This document shows, in pieces, positions 32,221-43,764 of a stretch of DNA of 64,000 nucleotides. A program made the translations under genes and the position numbers. Source of the DNA: Hypericum androsaemum (taxonomy: Eukaryota > Streptophyta > Magnoliopsida > Malpighiales > Hypericaceae). Location of the stretch: the NCBI GenBank assembly GCA_963995505.1, contig OZ023187.1, positions 15,835,176-15,899,175 on the forward strand, given 5' to 3'. The notes under the pieces are model-generated. The model did no database searches. It saw only the letters and a list, made by a program, of their open reading frames with translations, and was not told the origin of the DNA. How positions within the stretch are numbered: the first letter of the stretch is position 1; every line of letters begins with the position of its first letter.

Positions 32221-32687
32221 GAAACCCAACAAGGGCATTGTTTGTTTTTGATTGGATATTTTTTCCTTGGTTTCCACCTTTCACTCGGTTCACCTCGGCT
32301 CCAAAGAGCCGACTTTTGGTTCCGGCTGAAAACCCAAAAATGCCCAAACTAGACCATTTTTGGGCAAAAATGCTCTATTTTAAGCATTTTCATGGATACA
32401 AAAACGCTCTAGTTTGGGCATTTTTGGGTTTTCAGCCGGAACCAAAAGTCGGCTCTTTGGAGCCGAGGTGAACCGAGTGAAAGGTGGAAGCCAAGAAAAA
32501 AATATCCAATAAAAAACAAACAATGCCCTTGTTGGGTTTCCAGATGCTCTATTTTAAGCATTTTCATGGATACAAAAATGCTCAGTTTAGAGCAATTTTT
32601 TGCTCAACCCCAGACAGGGAAAATATTCCCCAAGAACCCCATTCAGATAATTGTCAGGGAAATAAATCCCCCTTAGGAAAAAAACTC

Positions 32688-32991
32688 AAACTTTGATTAC
32701 TTCGGTTTTATTCGTCCCGTACATATCTTGTTCGTCGCGATAAGCTTCTAATTTTTCTTTTTCACTTCTTCGCGATAAAGGTTCTTCGACTCGAATTTTT
32801 TTTCTTTTTATTTTTCTTCAAAAACAAGATGAATAGATTAGAACCTAAATAGAAAAAAATTAAAAATAAACTAACAAAAATCTACGAAGGAAAAAACTTA
32901 ATTGGGTTCCCTCCCAATAAGCGCTAATTTAATGTCATTAGCTAGACGCCTTTTTGCTCTTTCAGCCACGATAAAACATGTGATTTTGATC
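32688..32991 (-). other. Athila-like non-coding region
   Basis: No gene. It contains CGTCGCGATAAG and TTCGCGATAAAGG, echoing words at 31200-31380 on the other side of the foldback, and the Athila-like block TTGGGTTCCCTCCCAATAAG at 32903. It ends with the hAT target site. Confidence 0.5.
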
Positions 32992-33959
32992 CCAAATTTT
33001 AGGAGTGAGTTCGAAACCGAACAAAACCGCAAAACCGCACAAGCCACAAAAAAGCAAACCGGAAAAAAAACAAACCGAATATATTTTCGGTTTCGGTGTG
33101 CGGTTTCAAACCGTACCGTAAAAATTTGGTGTCGGGTCGGTATTCAATTTGGATTACACCGCAAAACTGCACTGCACCGCACCTTTAAAATGACATAGTT
33201 TTAATATATATTTGTTTCGACTGGAACGACGTCATTTTGGTTTAGTATATAAACCATGGTTCTTCTCCCCTCGACCCCTCCCTCATCTTGTTGAAAAACT
33301 TAGATAGAAATAAAATCCCCAAAATTTTCCCCTTCCCCACCGACCGCCATCACCCTTCCATGATCCCCCTCCTCATTTTTCTTTTCCGTTCGCCCTCCCC
33401 CTCCTAATTTTGTTGAAAAACTTAGACAGAACTTTGCCTCGGCTTCTTTCTTTTCCATTCGGTGTGCGGTTTCTTGTCGTCGGGTTCTTTATGGTAAAAA
33501 CACTTTAAAAATCTGTACATTTTTCGTTTCCAATTACCCACTGTTTTCATCTTTGTTTGTTACCGATTATCCTCATTTTGTTTGCTTGTTTGTTTCTTAC
33601 CGATTACCCACTGTTTCATCTTTGTTATCGATTACCCATTTTGGTTACCGATTCATGAAATTTTGAGGTTGATAGATGTCTATTTGTTGCTGATTTTTGT
33701 ATAGAAATCTAGAGTTTGGTTGTCGCAGTTTAGGTTGAAGATACTGTCCATGTTACTTGCATTCTATTTGTTACTGATTTTTGTTGATGTCGCTCTTGCA
33801 ATTCTGTCCGAGAACTTGCTTAAATACTGGTGATGCTCAATGCTTTTATGTTTTCGTTACCAATTACTTGCATTTATATGTTTGAAGCTTGCTGCTTAGA
33901 TTCTGTTAATGTTGATTTTACTTTTAATACTTTATTAATGTTAATGTTGTGTTGCTTAT

Positions 33960-36187
33960 TAGGCGGATGATGATGTGGTTGAGGTACATGAGGATGAAGA
34001 CGGCGTTGGACTAAGTAACGATGGAGCCGCTAGACAACAAGTGGAACCTGGTAAGATTCCAGCAAAACCACCTTTAAGTTCCAAAAGAAAGATTGCCTCG
34101 AATGATGAGGGTAACAAAAATAAGAAGGTGCCGAAGGTGCCGAAGGTGACGAGTGAAGTGTGGAATCATTTTACAAAAGTTGAGGGTTGTCGAGTAGGTG
34201 AAGAGAAAGCTACTTGCAACTATTATGGTCAACGATATGCTGCTAATCCTAGGAGGAATGGAACTAGTGCTTTGAAACAACACCTGGAAAGCAAATGCCC
34301 CAAATTAGCTAGGCAAGATTTGAAGCAAACCACCTTGTCTTTTGAACCGGCTGCAACGGGTTGTGGTGTGGGTAAGCTTAAGGCCATTGCCTTTACCCAA
34401 GAAGAGGGTAAAAAAAATTGGCAATGATGGTTATTAAAGATGAGTTGCCATTCAAAATCGTGGATGGTGAGGGATTTAATGAATATTCCAATTACATGAA
34501 TCCTAGATTTGTGATGCCACATAGGACAACTGTGGCTAAGGATTGCATGAAAATCTACTTTGATGAGATGAAAAAGTTGAAAAGATGTTTGAAAGGTCAA
34601 AGGTTATGCTTTACAACTGATACTTGGACATCAATCCAAACTATGAATTACATGTGTTTAACTGCGCATTGGATTGACAAGGATTGGAATTATCAAAAAA
34701 GGATTTTGAACTTTTGTCAAATTGACAATCATAAAGAGGAGACCATTGGAGATAGTATTGAGAAATGCTTTGTTGAGTGGGGGATTGAAAAGATTTTAAC
34801 TATCACCATGGACAATGCTTCTTCAAATGATTCTGCTATTCGCAATATGAAATCATCTACGGGCTACAAATTGAAGGGCATAATATCTAATCATGAGTAT
34901 TTGCACATGAGGTGTTGTGCACATATTCTCAATTTAGTTGTGCGAAATGGACTTAGGGAGATTAATCAATCGGTTATGAAGATTCGAAAAGCAGTAAAAT
35001 ATGTTAGAAGTTCTCCACAAAGGTTGAATTTTTTTGGTGACTGTGTGAAAGCCGTGAACATAGAGTGCAAGAAAGGATTGTTTATGGATGTGGATACAAG
35101 ATGGAACTCCACATATTTGATGTTAGATGCTGCTGAGAAGTATGAGAGAGCTTTCAATCGACTAGAGAGAGATGATGGAAGATATGTGAGATACTTTTTT
35201 GAGCCTGAAGAAGATAGAAATGATGAGGATGAGTACGAGGATGATATGGACAATCTTGGAAGAACAACGAATGTTATCGTGCCTCCTAACAACGATGATT
35301 GGGAAAATGCAAGATGTTTCCTCAGGTTTTTGAAGATATTTTACGATATGACAAAGAAGTTCTCTACAAGTTTAAGTGTCACATCCAATGAGTTTTTTCA
35401 TGATTATGTGTACTTGCGTAGAGCACTCAAGAAGCATTCCTTTTCAAGTAATAAAGTATTGGCATCTATGGCAAAGAAGATTACGTGGAAGTGCAAGAAG
35501 TATTGGGGTAAGTTTGAATCCAGTAACGGGTTATTGTATGTATCCGTAGTTTTGGATCCTCGATACAAGGGTGGGTATGTGAGGGCTTCATTTGGTCAAT
35601 TATATGAGAAAGCACAAGCCGATGCATATGGTGATAGAGTGGATGCAATATTGTCTCAGTTATATGAGCAATATGAAGAGCGTTATCGTAAATCTACTTC
35701 AGTTACCTCCACTAGCTCACAACTAGTTGACGACGAGAGAATGGAAGATGATGAAGTTATTAATGATGATGACGACACTGAAGATTTGAAGTTTTGGGAT
35801 GAATGGGACAAACAAATTTTGGTGGATAAATCAAGTGAAACAATCACAGATTTAGCCAAATACTTGCGAGATCCGGTGGAGGCAACTTGTAGTAACTTTG
35901 ACATATTGAGTTGGTGGAAGGTTAACACCGTGAAGTATCCGATCATGGCTTATATTGCACGAGACGTGCTAGCAATTCCGGTGTCAACCGTTGCCTCAGA
36001 ATCTGCTTTTAGCATGGGTGGACGCGTGCTCGACCCTCACCAAAGTTTGTTGAAGCCTAAAACCGTGGAAGCATTGGTTTGTGCTCAAAATTGGTTGCGG
36101 ATTAAGCCACGCAAAAATGATGATGATGAAGATCCATTGGAGGATAACAAAATACTTGAAGGTTATTTGTTATTTAAAACTAAATAA
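33960..36187 (+). pseudogene. hAT transposase, one frameshift
   Basis: A likely intron acceptor (TTATTAG at 33955-33961) precedes the frame, so the start codon is probably in an upstream exon. Frame 1 (to 34427) carries a BED zinc finger, VWNHFTKVEGCRVGEEKATC with GTSALKQHLESKC, in which the second zinc cysteine is a tyrosine. A one-base loss in an A8 run near 34410 shifts the reading; frame 2 (34418-36187, about 589 residues) then has the RNase H-like core (CFTTDTWTS, TITMDNASSND) and the C-terminal dimerisation domain with WWKVNTVKYP and STVASESAFSMGGRVLDPH. Apart from the shift and finger change the protein is well kept, so loss of function is recent. Confidence 0.9.
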
Positions 36188-36612
36188 TTGTGTTCTAATT
36201 TATTTAAGTTCTAATTTATTTTTGTGTTATTTCAGAACTTGAGGAGGAATTTGAACGCGAAGATGACAACTAATGGTGTACAAATGCTTCTGCAAATGTA
36301 ACTAGAGTTTTAACTTCTTGTGTTCTATTTTAGTTTTTTCATGTTTTGATGGATGTTTGCTGCTGAAATTTGGTGAACTTATTGCTGAAATTTATACTGA
36401 TTTTGTGGCAGGTTGCTGGAACTTTAATTTTGGGAAAAAGATTATTGGGGTTGGGCTTGCTGAAACTTTGGGGGCTCCAAAATGCAAAAAGAATGTTTGG
36501 ATTGCTTGGATGATGGATGCAGGATGCTTGCTCATGTAATATTTTAAGTAGCAATGCTCTTGAATGAAAGTTATGACTTTCGTGAACTTGGAGCCTTGGA
36601 GGAACTTTCTCT

Positions 36613-36690
36613 TTCGGTTGCTTTTCTGAACTTGGAACTTTTTGTTGCTTTTGTGAACTTGGAACTTTCTGTTACTTTTGTGAACTTTTG
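36613..36690 (+). repeat. about 30-bp tandem repeat in the hAT 3' region
   Basis: Three imperfect copies of a unit containing GTTGCTTTTGTGAACTTGGA follow each other downstream of the transposase. The same array, inverted, is kept in the fragment at 27640-27720. Confidence 0.8.
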
Positions 36691-37175
36691 GAAATTGTAT
36701 TTATTTTGGAGCAAAATGGATAAAAATAGGAAATGGGCCATTTCAAGTGGCCGCAAAGTATTACTTTTAATTGGGCCTGCCTTATTTTTTTTATTGGGCC
36801 TATGACAAAAGATGGGCTTTTTTCTATTTTCTTCAAACCGCAAAACCGCAATAAATTGCAAAACCGCACCCGCACTGCAAAACTGCAAAATGTGCGGTTT
36901 CACACCAAACCGCAAAACCAATGGTTTCACTTTTAAAATTTTTTTTAGATGCGATGCGGTTTAGCTCAAAGGCTTCGCACCGCAAAACTGCACCGCGCTC
37001 ACCCCTACCAAATTTTCATCTTAACTCGGGAAGGTTGTGCAATCTTCATCTTCATTTTCACTCTTGGTGTCAGGTCATCCTCTTCCACTATATCTAGTAC
37101 GTACATGTACTCAAATTTATACAAAAACATGCTATCTATATAGGGCCCACCAACTTTCACTTCAAATTTCAATTG

Positions 37176-38030
37176 TTATAATTTTGTTGGTGTCTCCATA
37201 TGTAGCATGATCTCTATTGGTTCTTCGATGAACTGCGGCACGATCATCCCCTCACATACATTTTGTTCCTCTTCTTCAAGGTTCACCACTTCCTCTTCAT
37301 GTTGAATTCCAACATTTATTTTTTCCACCTTGATCTCCTCTTCAAAATTCACCATCTTCTCTGTGTCTTTGATATCCATCATCTCTTCTTCTACCTTAAG
37401 CTTCACCATCTCATCTTTCTCATCCACTTCAAAGTTTAAGTCTGTTGGCCTTTCCCACCATCGCTTTTGTGTTGGCCCTTCCCACCACCGCCTTTTCATC
37501 GTGGGAGCAACCTCAAGCTCTTGAATCTTCGAGTGTTGGCTGTTTGCCTTCATCTTTTGAAAGGTTTGTTGAATATCTTGAATTTTTTTTAGTATAACTT
37601 CCTCCAATAAAAGTTGGTGGCATGTTTGGTGTAGACATTGTTGATAAGAATAGGCATAATGAGATGTCCAATCCAGAAGGTGAGAATCTTGTGAGGGTGA
37701 ACTGTGGGTAGCTAGATCGCTTTTCTCCCTTTCAATGATGGTGTCAAGATCTATGTTGAAAGTGCTGGTAGGAGGGTTAGGATTCCATTGATTATGAATG
37801 CTCTGGTTAGTATTCCCAATACTTTGGTTTATGGTGATGGTCAAGATCCTAATAAGATCTTCCAATGACTCGTAGTGATTGGATGCTTGTTATTGAGGTG
37901 GTTCATAGGAATCAGCATAAGGATCGTGGTTACGTTGGAACCGATCTCTATAGTCCACCATAGGATAGTCAGTCCATCCATCATAGTCTGGTTCAAGCAT
38001 AGAGGTTGGTGGACTTGCAAATGTAGCTCT
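37176..38030 (-). pseudogene. gag-like frame of the Athila-like element
   Basis: On the minus strand the reading leaves copia-B at 38030, gives YDGWTDYPMVDYRDRFQRNH, meets one TAA at about 37890, and continues for 229 codons. The body is Gln/Asn-rich and then very acidic (FEEEIKVEKINVG, VVNLEEEEQNVCEGM), with two WWEGPT/WWERPT repeats. The part upstream of 38030 continues at 42313 across copia-B. Position after the primer site suggests gag, but no knuckle or known domain is seen. Confidence 0.45.
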
Positions 38031-38820
38031 TATTGGAATTGAATGATGGAGTTCAAGGTAAAAAGCCCAAAGTTGGAAAGCCCAAAGTGGGAGGCCCAAT
38101 ATGGAATGGGAAAGGGCAATCTCACATTGGAAAATGGCACAAGTTTTTCCTAGTTTATAAGGAGATGCTCCTTATTAGCTAGGAAATAAGTTGACCACCT
38201 GGAAAGCCAACTCGAACCATTGCAAAGATGGTGCATAGATCCATTCGAGCATGAGCACGTGCACGCACATGCGCTCGTGCACGCACATGCGCTCGTGCAC
38301 GCACATACGCGTGTGTGCATGATGCATTGGACGTAGGTCACAATGGGTACTTTGAGGCACACTTTGTACTTCGCACGTGCGCATCGTCGCGAGGAGCTAG
38401 AGGAGCCTAAAGACTTTTGCCCGAGCCCGGAGAGCTACAAGCTGCTTGTATGGCTGTCAAAGGTGTGCGAGTATTTGCTGAAACCCTCGCGAAGCAGCAA
38501 CAGGCACCTCGTCAGGCCTATAGGCAGGCCTGAGATGCCTCTTCGGAGTTGCCAGGCAGCCCTTTTGAGTGCCTGCCTCCCTCCCATCCAGCGCCTATAA
38601 ATTGTCCTCTCTCCCTCATTTCCATATCATCCCAACAACTCATTGCATAAGCATTCATTAGTAATAGTTATTCTTCTCTCCCTCCCTCTCAAAAAGTTCT
38701 GAGTATCCAAAGGTTCGCCGAGGCTTCGAGAGTTGTTGTGCTACGATCTCGAAGTGCAAAGTTGTTGTATCTTGGGGACGATTGCCGTAGCCCGTAAGCA
38801 CTGAATACGGGGCAATCTCA
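38031..38820 (+). repeat. copia-B 5' LTR (790 bp)
   Basis: It starts TATTGGAATTG (TG changed to TA) and ends GGGGCAATCTCA. TATA box CGCCTATAAATTG lies at about 38590. It contains an alternating purine-pyrimidine tract near 38255-38315 that differs from the 3' LTR. Compared with the 3' LTR it lacks about 80 bp around 38500. Confidence 0.88.
38250..38315 (+). repeat. alternating purine-pyrimidine tract, three ~18-bp units
   Basis: Units of the form GTGCACGCACATGCGCTC repeat about three times and run into CACATACGCGTGTGTGC. Nearly every step alternates purine and pyrimidine. The 3' LTR has a related but non-repeated tract at 41635-41700. Confidence 0.8.
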
Positions 38821-38835
38821 TCTCAAACTCTCAAG

Positions 38836-40895
38836 GAGATGATGAATGCTATGTTGATTAGCTCGGGCTTACCTCAGAATATGTGGGGGGAAGCTGTGCT
38901 CTCAGCTAATCACATTCTAAACAAACTACCATACAAGAAAAGGGACAAAATCCCATATGAACTATGGAAAGGGAGAAAGCCTTCCTACGGTTACCTTAAA
39001 GTGTGAGGGTGCTTAGCTAAGATAGAAATACCTCTACCTAAAAGGGTGAGAATATGACCCAAGACCGTTGACTGTATCTTTATCGGATATGCCTACAATA
39101 GTAGCGCATACCGATTTCTAGTGCACAAGTCTGAAAACCCTGAAATCAACAAGGGAATGGTCATGGAATCAAGGAATGCAACATTCTTTGAGAATATCTT
39201 TCCAAACAAGGAGAGGAAATACCCAAGCTCTAACAAAATAGCTCATAAAGCTACTCAAAGTTCTCATCAAGTTGTTGAGGAACCTAGAGGCAACAAAAGG
39301 GTCTGAACGGCCAAATTGTTTGGTCCAGATTTTTTGACATACGTGTTAGAAAATGAACCTGAGATAATCCAAGAGGCATTGTCTAGTCCAGTTGCTTCTT
39401 TCTAGAATGAGACTATCAATAGTGAGATAGAGTCCATCATGCAAAACCACACGTGGAAAATTATGGATCTCCCACCAGGTTGCAAACCTTTAGGTTGCAA
39501 GTAGATCCTTAAAAGAAAATACAAAGCTGATGGATCAATCGATAAGTACAAAGCTCGGTTGGTAGCTAAAGGATTTAAACAAAAGGAAGGATATGATTTC
39601 TTTGACATGTATTCACCGGTCACAAGAATCACATCTATTAGAGTGCTCATAGATGTTGCAGCACTCTATAACCTCGAGATACATCAAATGGATATAAGAA
39701 CAGCTTTCCTAAATAGAGAACTGGAAGAGGAGATATATATGGAACAACCTAAATGGTTTGTTGCCCCCGGATAAGAACATAATGTATGCAAGCTGGTCAA
39801 GTCACTGTACGGGCTGAAACAGGCGCCGAAACAATGGCATGAGAAATTTGACAGAACAATGATGTCAAATGGCTTTAAGATCAATGAGTGTGATAAATGT
39901 GTATACATTAAAGGTATACCTGATGCTTACGTGATTGTATGCATGTATGTAGATGACATGCTAATTATGGGAAGCAGTAATGATCTTCTCGTAAAAACTA
40001 AGAACATGTTAAAGAACAACTTTGACATGAAAGATATGGGTCTAGCTGATGTCATACTAGGGATCAAAATCTCTAGAATGACTAAAGGAATTGTCTTGTC
40101 ACAATCTCACTATGTTGAGAATGTACTCAAGAAATTTGAAGCTTTTGACAAACCTCCAGCTAAGACTTCGGTAGACCTGAGTCTACACTTAGCTTAAAAT
40201 AGAGGAGACTCAGTATCTCAACTAAAATATGCAAGGATCATTGGGATCCTGATGTATTTAACAAATTATACACGCCCTGATATTGCTTATTCAGTTAGCA
40301 AGCTTAGTAGATTCACAAGTAATCCAGGAATGGATCACTGGCTAGCTCTGGAAAGGGTTCTATAGTATCTAAAATATACTTTGAACTATGGCATACTATA
40401 TACGAGATATCCAGCTGTATTGGAAAGATACAGTGATGCGAATTGGATATCGGATACTAAAGACTCCAAATCTACTAGTGGTTACGTGTTCACCATAGGT
40501 GGAGGAGATGTGTCCTAGAAATCCTCTAAACAAATATGCATAGCTCGATCCACCGTGAAGTCAAAGTTTATAGCACTAGACAAAGCTGAGAAAGAAGCTG
40601 AATGACTCAGAAACTTCCTAGAGGATATTCCTTGTTGGAACTAACTTGTGCCTCCTGTATTGATACATTATGATAGCATGTCAGCAATCGGGCGAGCACA
40701 AAGTACAATGTACAACAGTAAGTCTTGACACATCTGTAGGAGACATAACACCGTTAGGCAATTGATCTCTGGTGGTATAATTACCATTGATTACATGAAG
40801 TGCAAAGACAATATAGCTGATCCTTTGACGAAAGGAATCAACAGAGATCAAATGTATAACGTAGTAAGGGGAATGGGGTTAAAACCCACACATTA
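38836..40895 (+). pseudogene. copia-B integrase C-terminus, RT and RNase H, many stops
   Basis: The reading opens with the end of integrase (LPQNMWGEAVLSANHILNKL). The RT follows ([53 protein letters not shown]) and keeps the catalytic VCMYVDDMLIMGS at about 39940. RNase H reads [20 protein letters not shown], then CKDNIADPLTKGI near 40810. At least eight in-frame stops, mostly at Trp, Gln or Arg positions, break the frame. The sequence 40896-41431 is a long untranslated tail. Confidence 0.88.
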
Positions 40896-41431
40896 AAAAA
40901 AATGTTCATAGCGGTAACTCAACTATGATGAGTGGAGATCCCACAAACTTGGTTTAATGAGACAACTAAGTTATGGATGGTTTAGATGATCACTTGGAAC
41001 CATCCCATTCTCAGAAGCTGCCTAAGTACTAACCTGCAGAGGTGTGGTAAGGTTAAGCATCTATACTTTTAATGATTCCTATACCAGATAAAGGTAGAGT
41101 ATGGCAGGATACTCCTGATAGGAGATCACCTATATAAGTGTGAAGTGAGGCCGCTTCAAATGGAACAAACACTTGTGAATCTAAGATAAGGTCCATAGCC
41201 AATATAGACCCAACGTGAGAACCAAGAATATTAGAGATATCATTGTGTAAATATTATTGTCTTGGTTTACATAAAAAAGTAGACCAGTTCAAGACATCGC
41301 ATTCACTGAGCAGCAAGTAAATTCGATAACATCTTACTAGAGAAGGTTCAAAGCCGTAAGCTACCTATCTCGATGCAATAATATTTCATCAGAACTTTTC
41401 TTAAAAGTGTCAGCATGTATTAATCATCATT

Positions 41432-41443
41432 CATGTGGGGGAT
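41432..41443 (+). promoter_or_regulatory. copia-B polypurine tract
   Basis: CATGTGGGGGAT lies directly before the LTR start TGTTGGAATTG and confirms plus-strand orientation. Confidence 0.8.
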
Positions 41444-42312
41444 TGTTGGAATTGAATGATGGAGTTCAAGCTAAAAAGCCCAAAGTTGGAAAGCCCAAAG
41501 TGAGAGGCCCAATATGGAATGGGAAAGGGCAATCCCACATTGGAAAATGGCATAAGTTTTTCCTAGTTAATAAGGAGATGCTCCTTGTTAGCTAGAAAAT
41601 AAGTTGACCACCTGGAAAGCTAACTCGGACCATTGGCACGAGCACGAGCATGTGCACGCGTATGCACCCGCACATACGCATGTGCATATGCGCATGGCGC
41701 ATTGGATGCAAGTCGCAATGGGCGCTTTGAGGTGCATTTTGTACTTCGTACGTGCGCATCATCGCGAGGAGCTAGAGGAGCCTTAAGAGTTTTTTGCCCG
41801 AGCCTGAAGAGCTTCAAGCTATTTGGATGGCTGTCAAAGGTTTGCGAGTATTCGCTGGAAGCCTCGCGAAAGAGTAAGAGTAAAGGCCTGTCCATCCAAA
41901 TGGTCACGAAGGCAACAGCCAGGCAAGGATCCGAAGGAGCACGATCAAAACCTGGGCTAAAAGGTAAAGGGATGCGAAGTAGCAACAGGCCTACAGGCAG
42001 GCTGAGATGCCTCTTCGGAGAGGCTAGAGCCCCTTCGGAGTTTCCAGGCAGTCCTTCGGAGTGCTTGCCTCCATCCCATCCAGTGCCTATAAATAGACCT
42101 CTCTCCCTCATTTCCACATCATTCCAACAACTTATTGCATAAGCATTCATTAGCAATAGTTGTTCTTCTATCCCTCCCTCTCAGAAAGTTTCGAGTATCC
42201 AAAGGTTTGCCGAGGCTTCGAGAGTCGTTGTGCTACGATCTCGAAATACGAAGTCGTTGTATCTTGGAGATTATTGTCGTAGCCCGTAAGTACTGAATAC
42301 GGAGAAATCTCA
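41444..42312 (+). repeat. copia-B 3' LTR (869 bp)
   Basis: It starts TGTTGGAATTG and ends GGAGAAATCTCA. TATA box TGCCTATAAATAGACC lies at about 42086. It is better preserved than the 5' LTR. Confidence 0.88.
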
Positions 42313-42430
42313 GCTTATGGAGAAATAGTCAAACTCTTGCCTCGACTAAGATCCTAATCAAGTACACCACTTCTGACAAACAATATCTCTATTAAACATA
42401 TTAGGTTAGATCAATCAAATAATACGTTTA

Positions 42431-42450
42431 CCTCCCAGCCAACGGCACCA
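42431..42450 (-). promoter_or_regulatory. Athila-like primer binding site
   Basis: The minus strand reads LTR end GCTCGTCA, AAATT, then TGGTGCCGTTGGCTGGGAGG. This resembles the TGGCGCCGTTGCCGGGG primer site of Athila-like elements. Confidence 0.8.
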
Positions 42451-42455
42451 AATTT

Positions 42456-43759
42456 TGACGAGCGTGTCGAGGCCCCTAAAAATAAATTGATATTTTGTGG
42501 CTCACTAATTTGTAGCAAGCAAGGGAAGTACCAAGTCAGATCTAAGGAGGGACGAATATTCAATTAATCTAACTATTAAAACAAAAGTAAAAGGGGGTTG
42601 TTGTGAGATTGTAGATCAAACGAAATCAATGAATACAAAAGAGAGTAGTAAAAGTAAAATTAATGAGAGAAAATGGTAGATTCGAGATCGGAGTACCACG
42701 ATAGGTTGGTTGATCACTGGATCACAAAAGATAATCTAATACATATAGCAAGTAGGTGTAAATCTCCCGCAACCGCAAAGAGACCATAAACATCTAACAA
42801 TCAACTAGCCAAATGATCGCCTAACTAGTTATTTATCACCTAGTAGATAGGATATCAACCAATTTTTATTCTACAAGATAATAGCATTAAGAACAGATGT
42901 TCCTACTCCTAGTAATTTTACTCAAAACTTTGGTATCTACAAACTAGCCTTACTTATTCCTAGTTAATTAGTTTGGTAACAACCGTTCCTCACTGAATTA
43001 ACTTTGCTCTTAGTTCAATTCCTAATTGCAATTGTTAATCAAGAATCAATGGCATATTAGTTCTAGAATAAACTCATAACCGCAAAACATTCAAGAACAA
43101 AAATAAGTACAAGGACATAAGAAAATACTACTAAAATAGATTGATAAAACCAAGATCCTTCACAACCAAAACCTGGGTCTCTTCCCTCGAATCAACCTAG
43201 AGTTTTAGTTCCTCATGGTCATGGCAAAGACAAAATTAAAATAGGGTTATGTTCTCTGGAATAAAACATTCGTCTGAAAATAAGTCTAGAGGCTTATATA
43301 TATGTCCTCCTAACTCTAAAAACCTACAAGGGTCGTCCAAGAGTCCTCAGCGATGCAAAAGACCGAATTTTCATTACTGCCCCAAATATTCGTCAATAAA
43401 ATTAGCCAGATCAGCCTTTAGTATTTTGGTCGTAACTTCCTCTTCCAATCTCTGATTTAGGCGTTCTTTATATGCACAAAAAATAGGAAAGAAAGATATT
43501 CAATTGTCTATCAAATACACGTCCTCTCATTTGGCTCCCAAATTGACCAAAATGCCCTTCCAAGTCAGCTGTCCCTGCTGGACTCCTTCTTCAAGTATAA
43601 TTTCTTTCCAAATTTTCCTCATTTTCCTACAATTTAGCACAAAAAACTCATTAGTCACTCAAAACTAAAATATTTACTAAAATGATACTAAAATAAAGAT
43701 AAACGTGCAAAAATGACTCAAAATCCTATGCGTTTAATGCATATTTTAGACACACATCA
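42456..43759 (-). repeat. Athila-like 5' LTR (1,304 bp)
   Basis: It starts TGACGAGCGTGTCGAGGCCC on the plus strand and ends GACACACATCA. No nested element is seen. A TATATATATG sequence near 43290 may belong to the LTR promoter. Confidence 0.88.
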
Positions 43760-43764
43760 AGTGG

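Larger units (their letters stand above)
31391..32687. mobile_element. foldback element with complex inverted repeats
   Basis: Outer arms 31391-31520 and 32546-32687 are inverted copies (GAGTTTTTTTTCTTAAAGG against GAGTTTTTTTCCTAAGGGG). An inner block (31545-31670, with GGGCATTTTTGGGTTTTCAG) occurs inverted at 32222-32345 and again direct at 32405-32545. The centre is an AT-rich palindromic array. No frame is present. I found no convincing target-site duplication, so the transposon class is unassigned. Confidence 0.75.
33000..37007 (+). mobile_element. hAT transposon, complete, 4,008 bp
   Basis: Termini TAGGAGTGAGTTCG and, inverted, TAGGGGTGAGCGCG form short imperfect inverted repeats. They are flanked by a perfect 8-bp duplication CCAAATTT (32992-32999 and 37008-37015), the hAT target size. 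Both subterminal regions are packed with AAACCGC / GCGGTTT words, the expected transposase binding repeats. One transposase gene lies inside on the plus strand. The element sits in the non-coding region of the Athila-like element. Confidence 0.95.
38031..42312 (+). mobile_element. Ty1/copia element copia-B, internally deleted, plus strand
   Basis: LTRs 38031-38820 and 41444-42312 flank a 2.6-kb internal region that begins in the middle of integrase: primer site, gag, protease and integrase N-terminus are gone. A polypurine tract CATGTGGGGGAT precedes the 3' LTR. Flanks are GCTCT (38026-38030) and GCTTA (42313-42317), a decayed or imperfect duplication. It interrupts the gag-like frame of the Athila-like element. 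Confidence 0.85.
27094..43759 (-). mobile_element. Athila-like gypsy element, non-autonomous, with five nested insertions
   Basis: Minus-strand element with 5' LTR 42456-43759, primer site 42431-42450, polypurine tract 28444-28456 and 3' LTR 27094-28443. It is bounded by a perfect 5-bp duplication AGTGG. The sequence next to the tract (GGGGACAAGCAAAG... on the minus strand) and the block TTGGGTTCCCTCCCAATAAG near 32903 are hallmarks of Athila-like elements. It encodes only a gag-like frame and an unidentified frame; no protease, RT or integrase of its own was found. Nested: hAT fragment, MITE, foldback, hAT and copia-B. Confidence 0.85.

Noticed and set aside
41620..42156. Overlapping frames of 178 and 169 codons on opposite strands in the copia-B 3' LTR
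   Set aside because: They are wholly inside an LTR, not kept in the 5' LTR, and have no recognisable domain.
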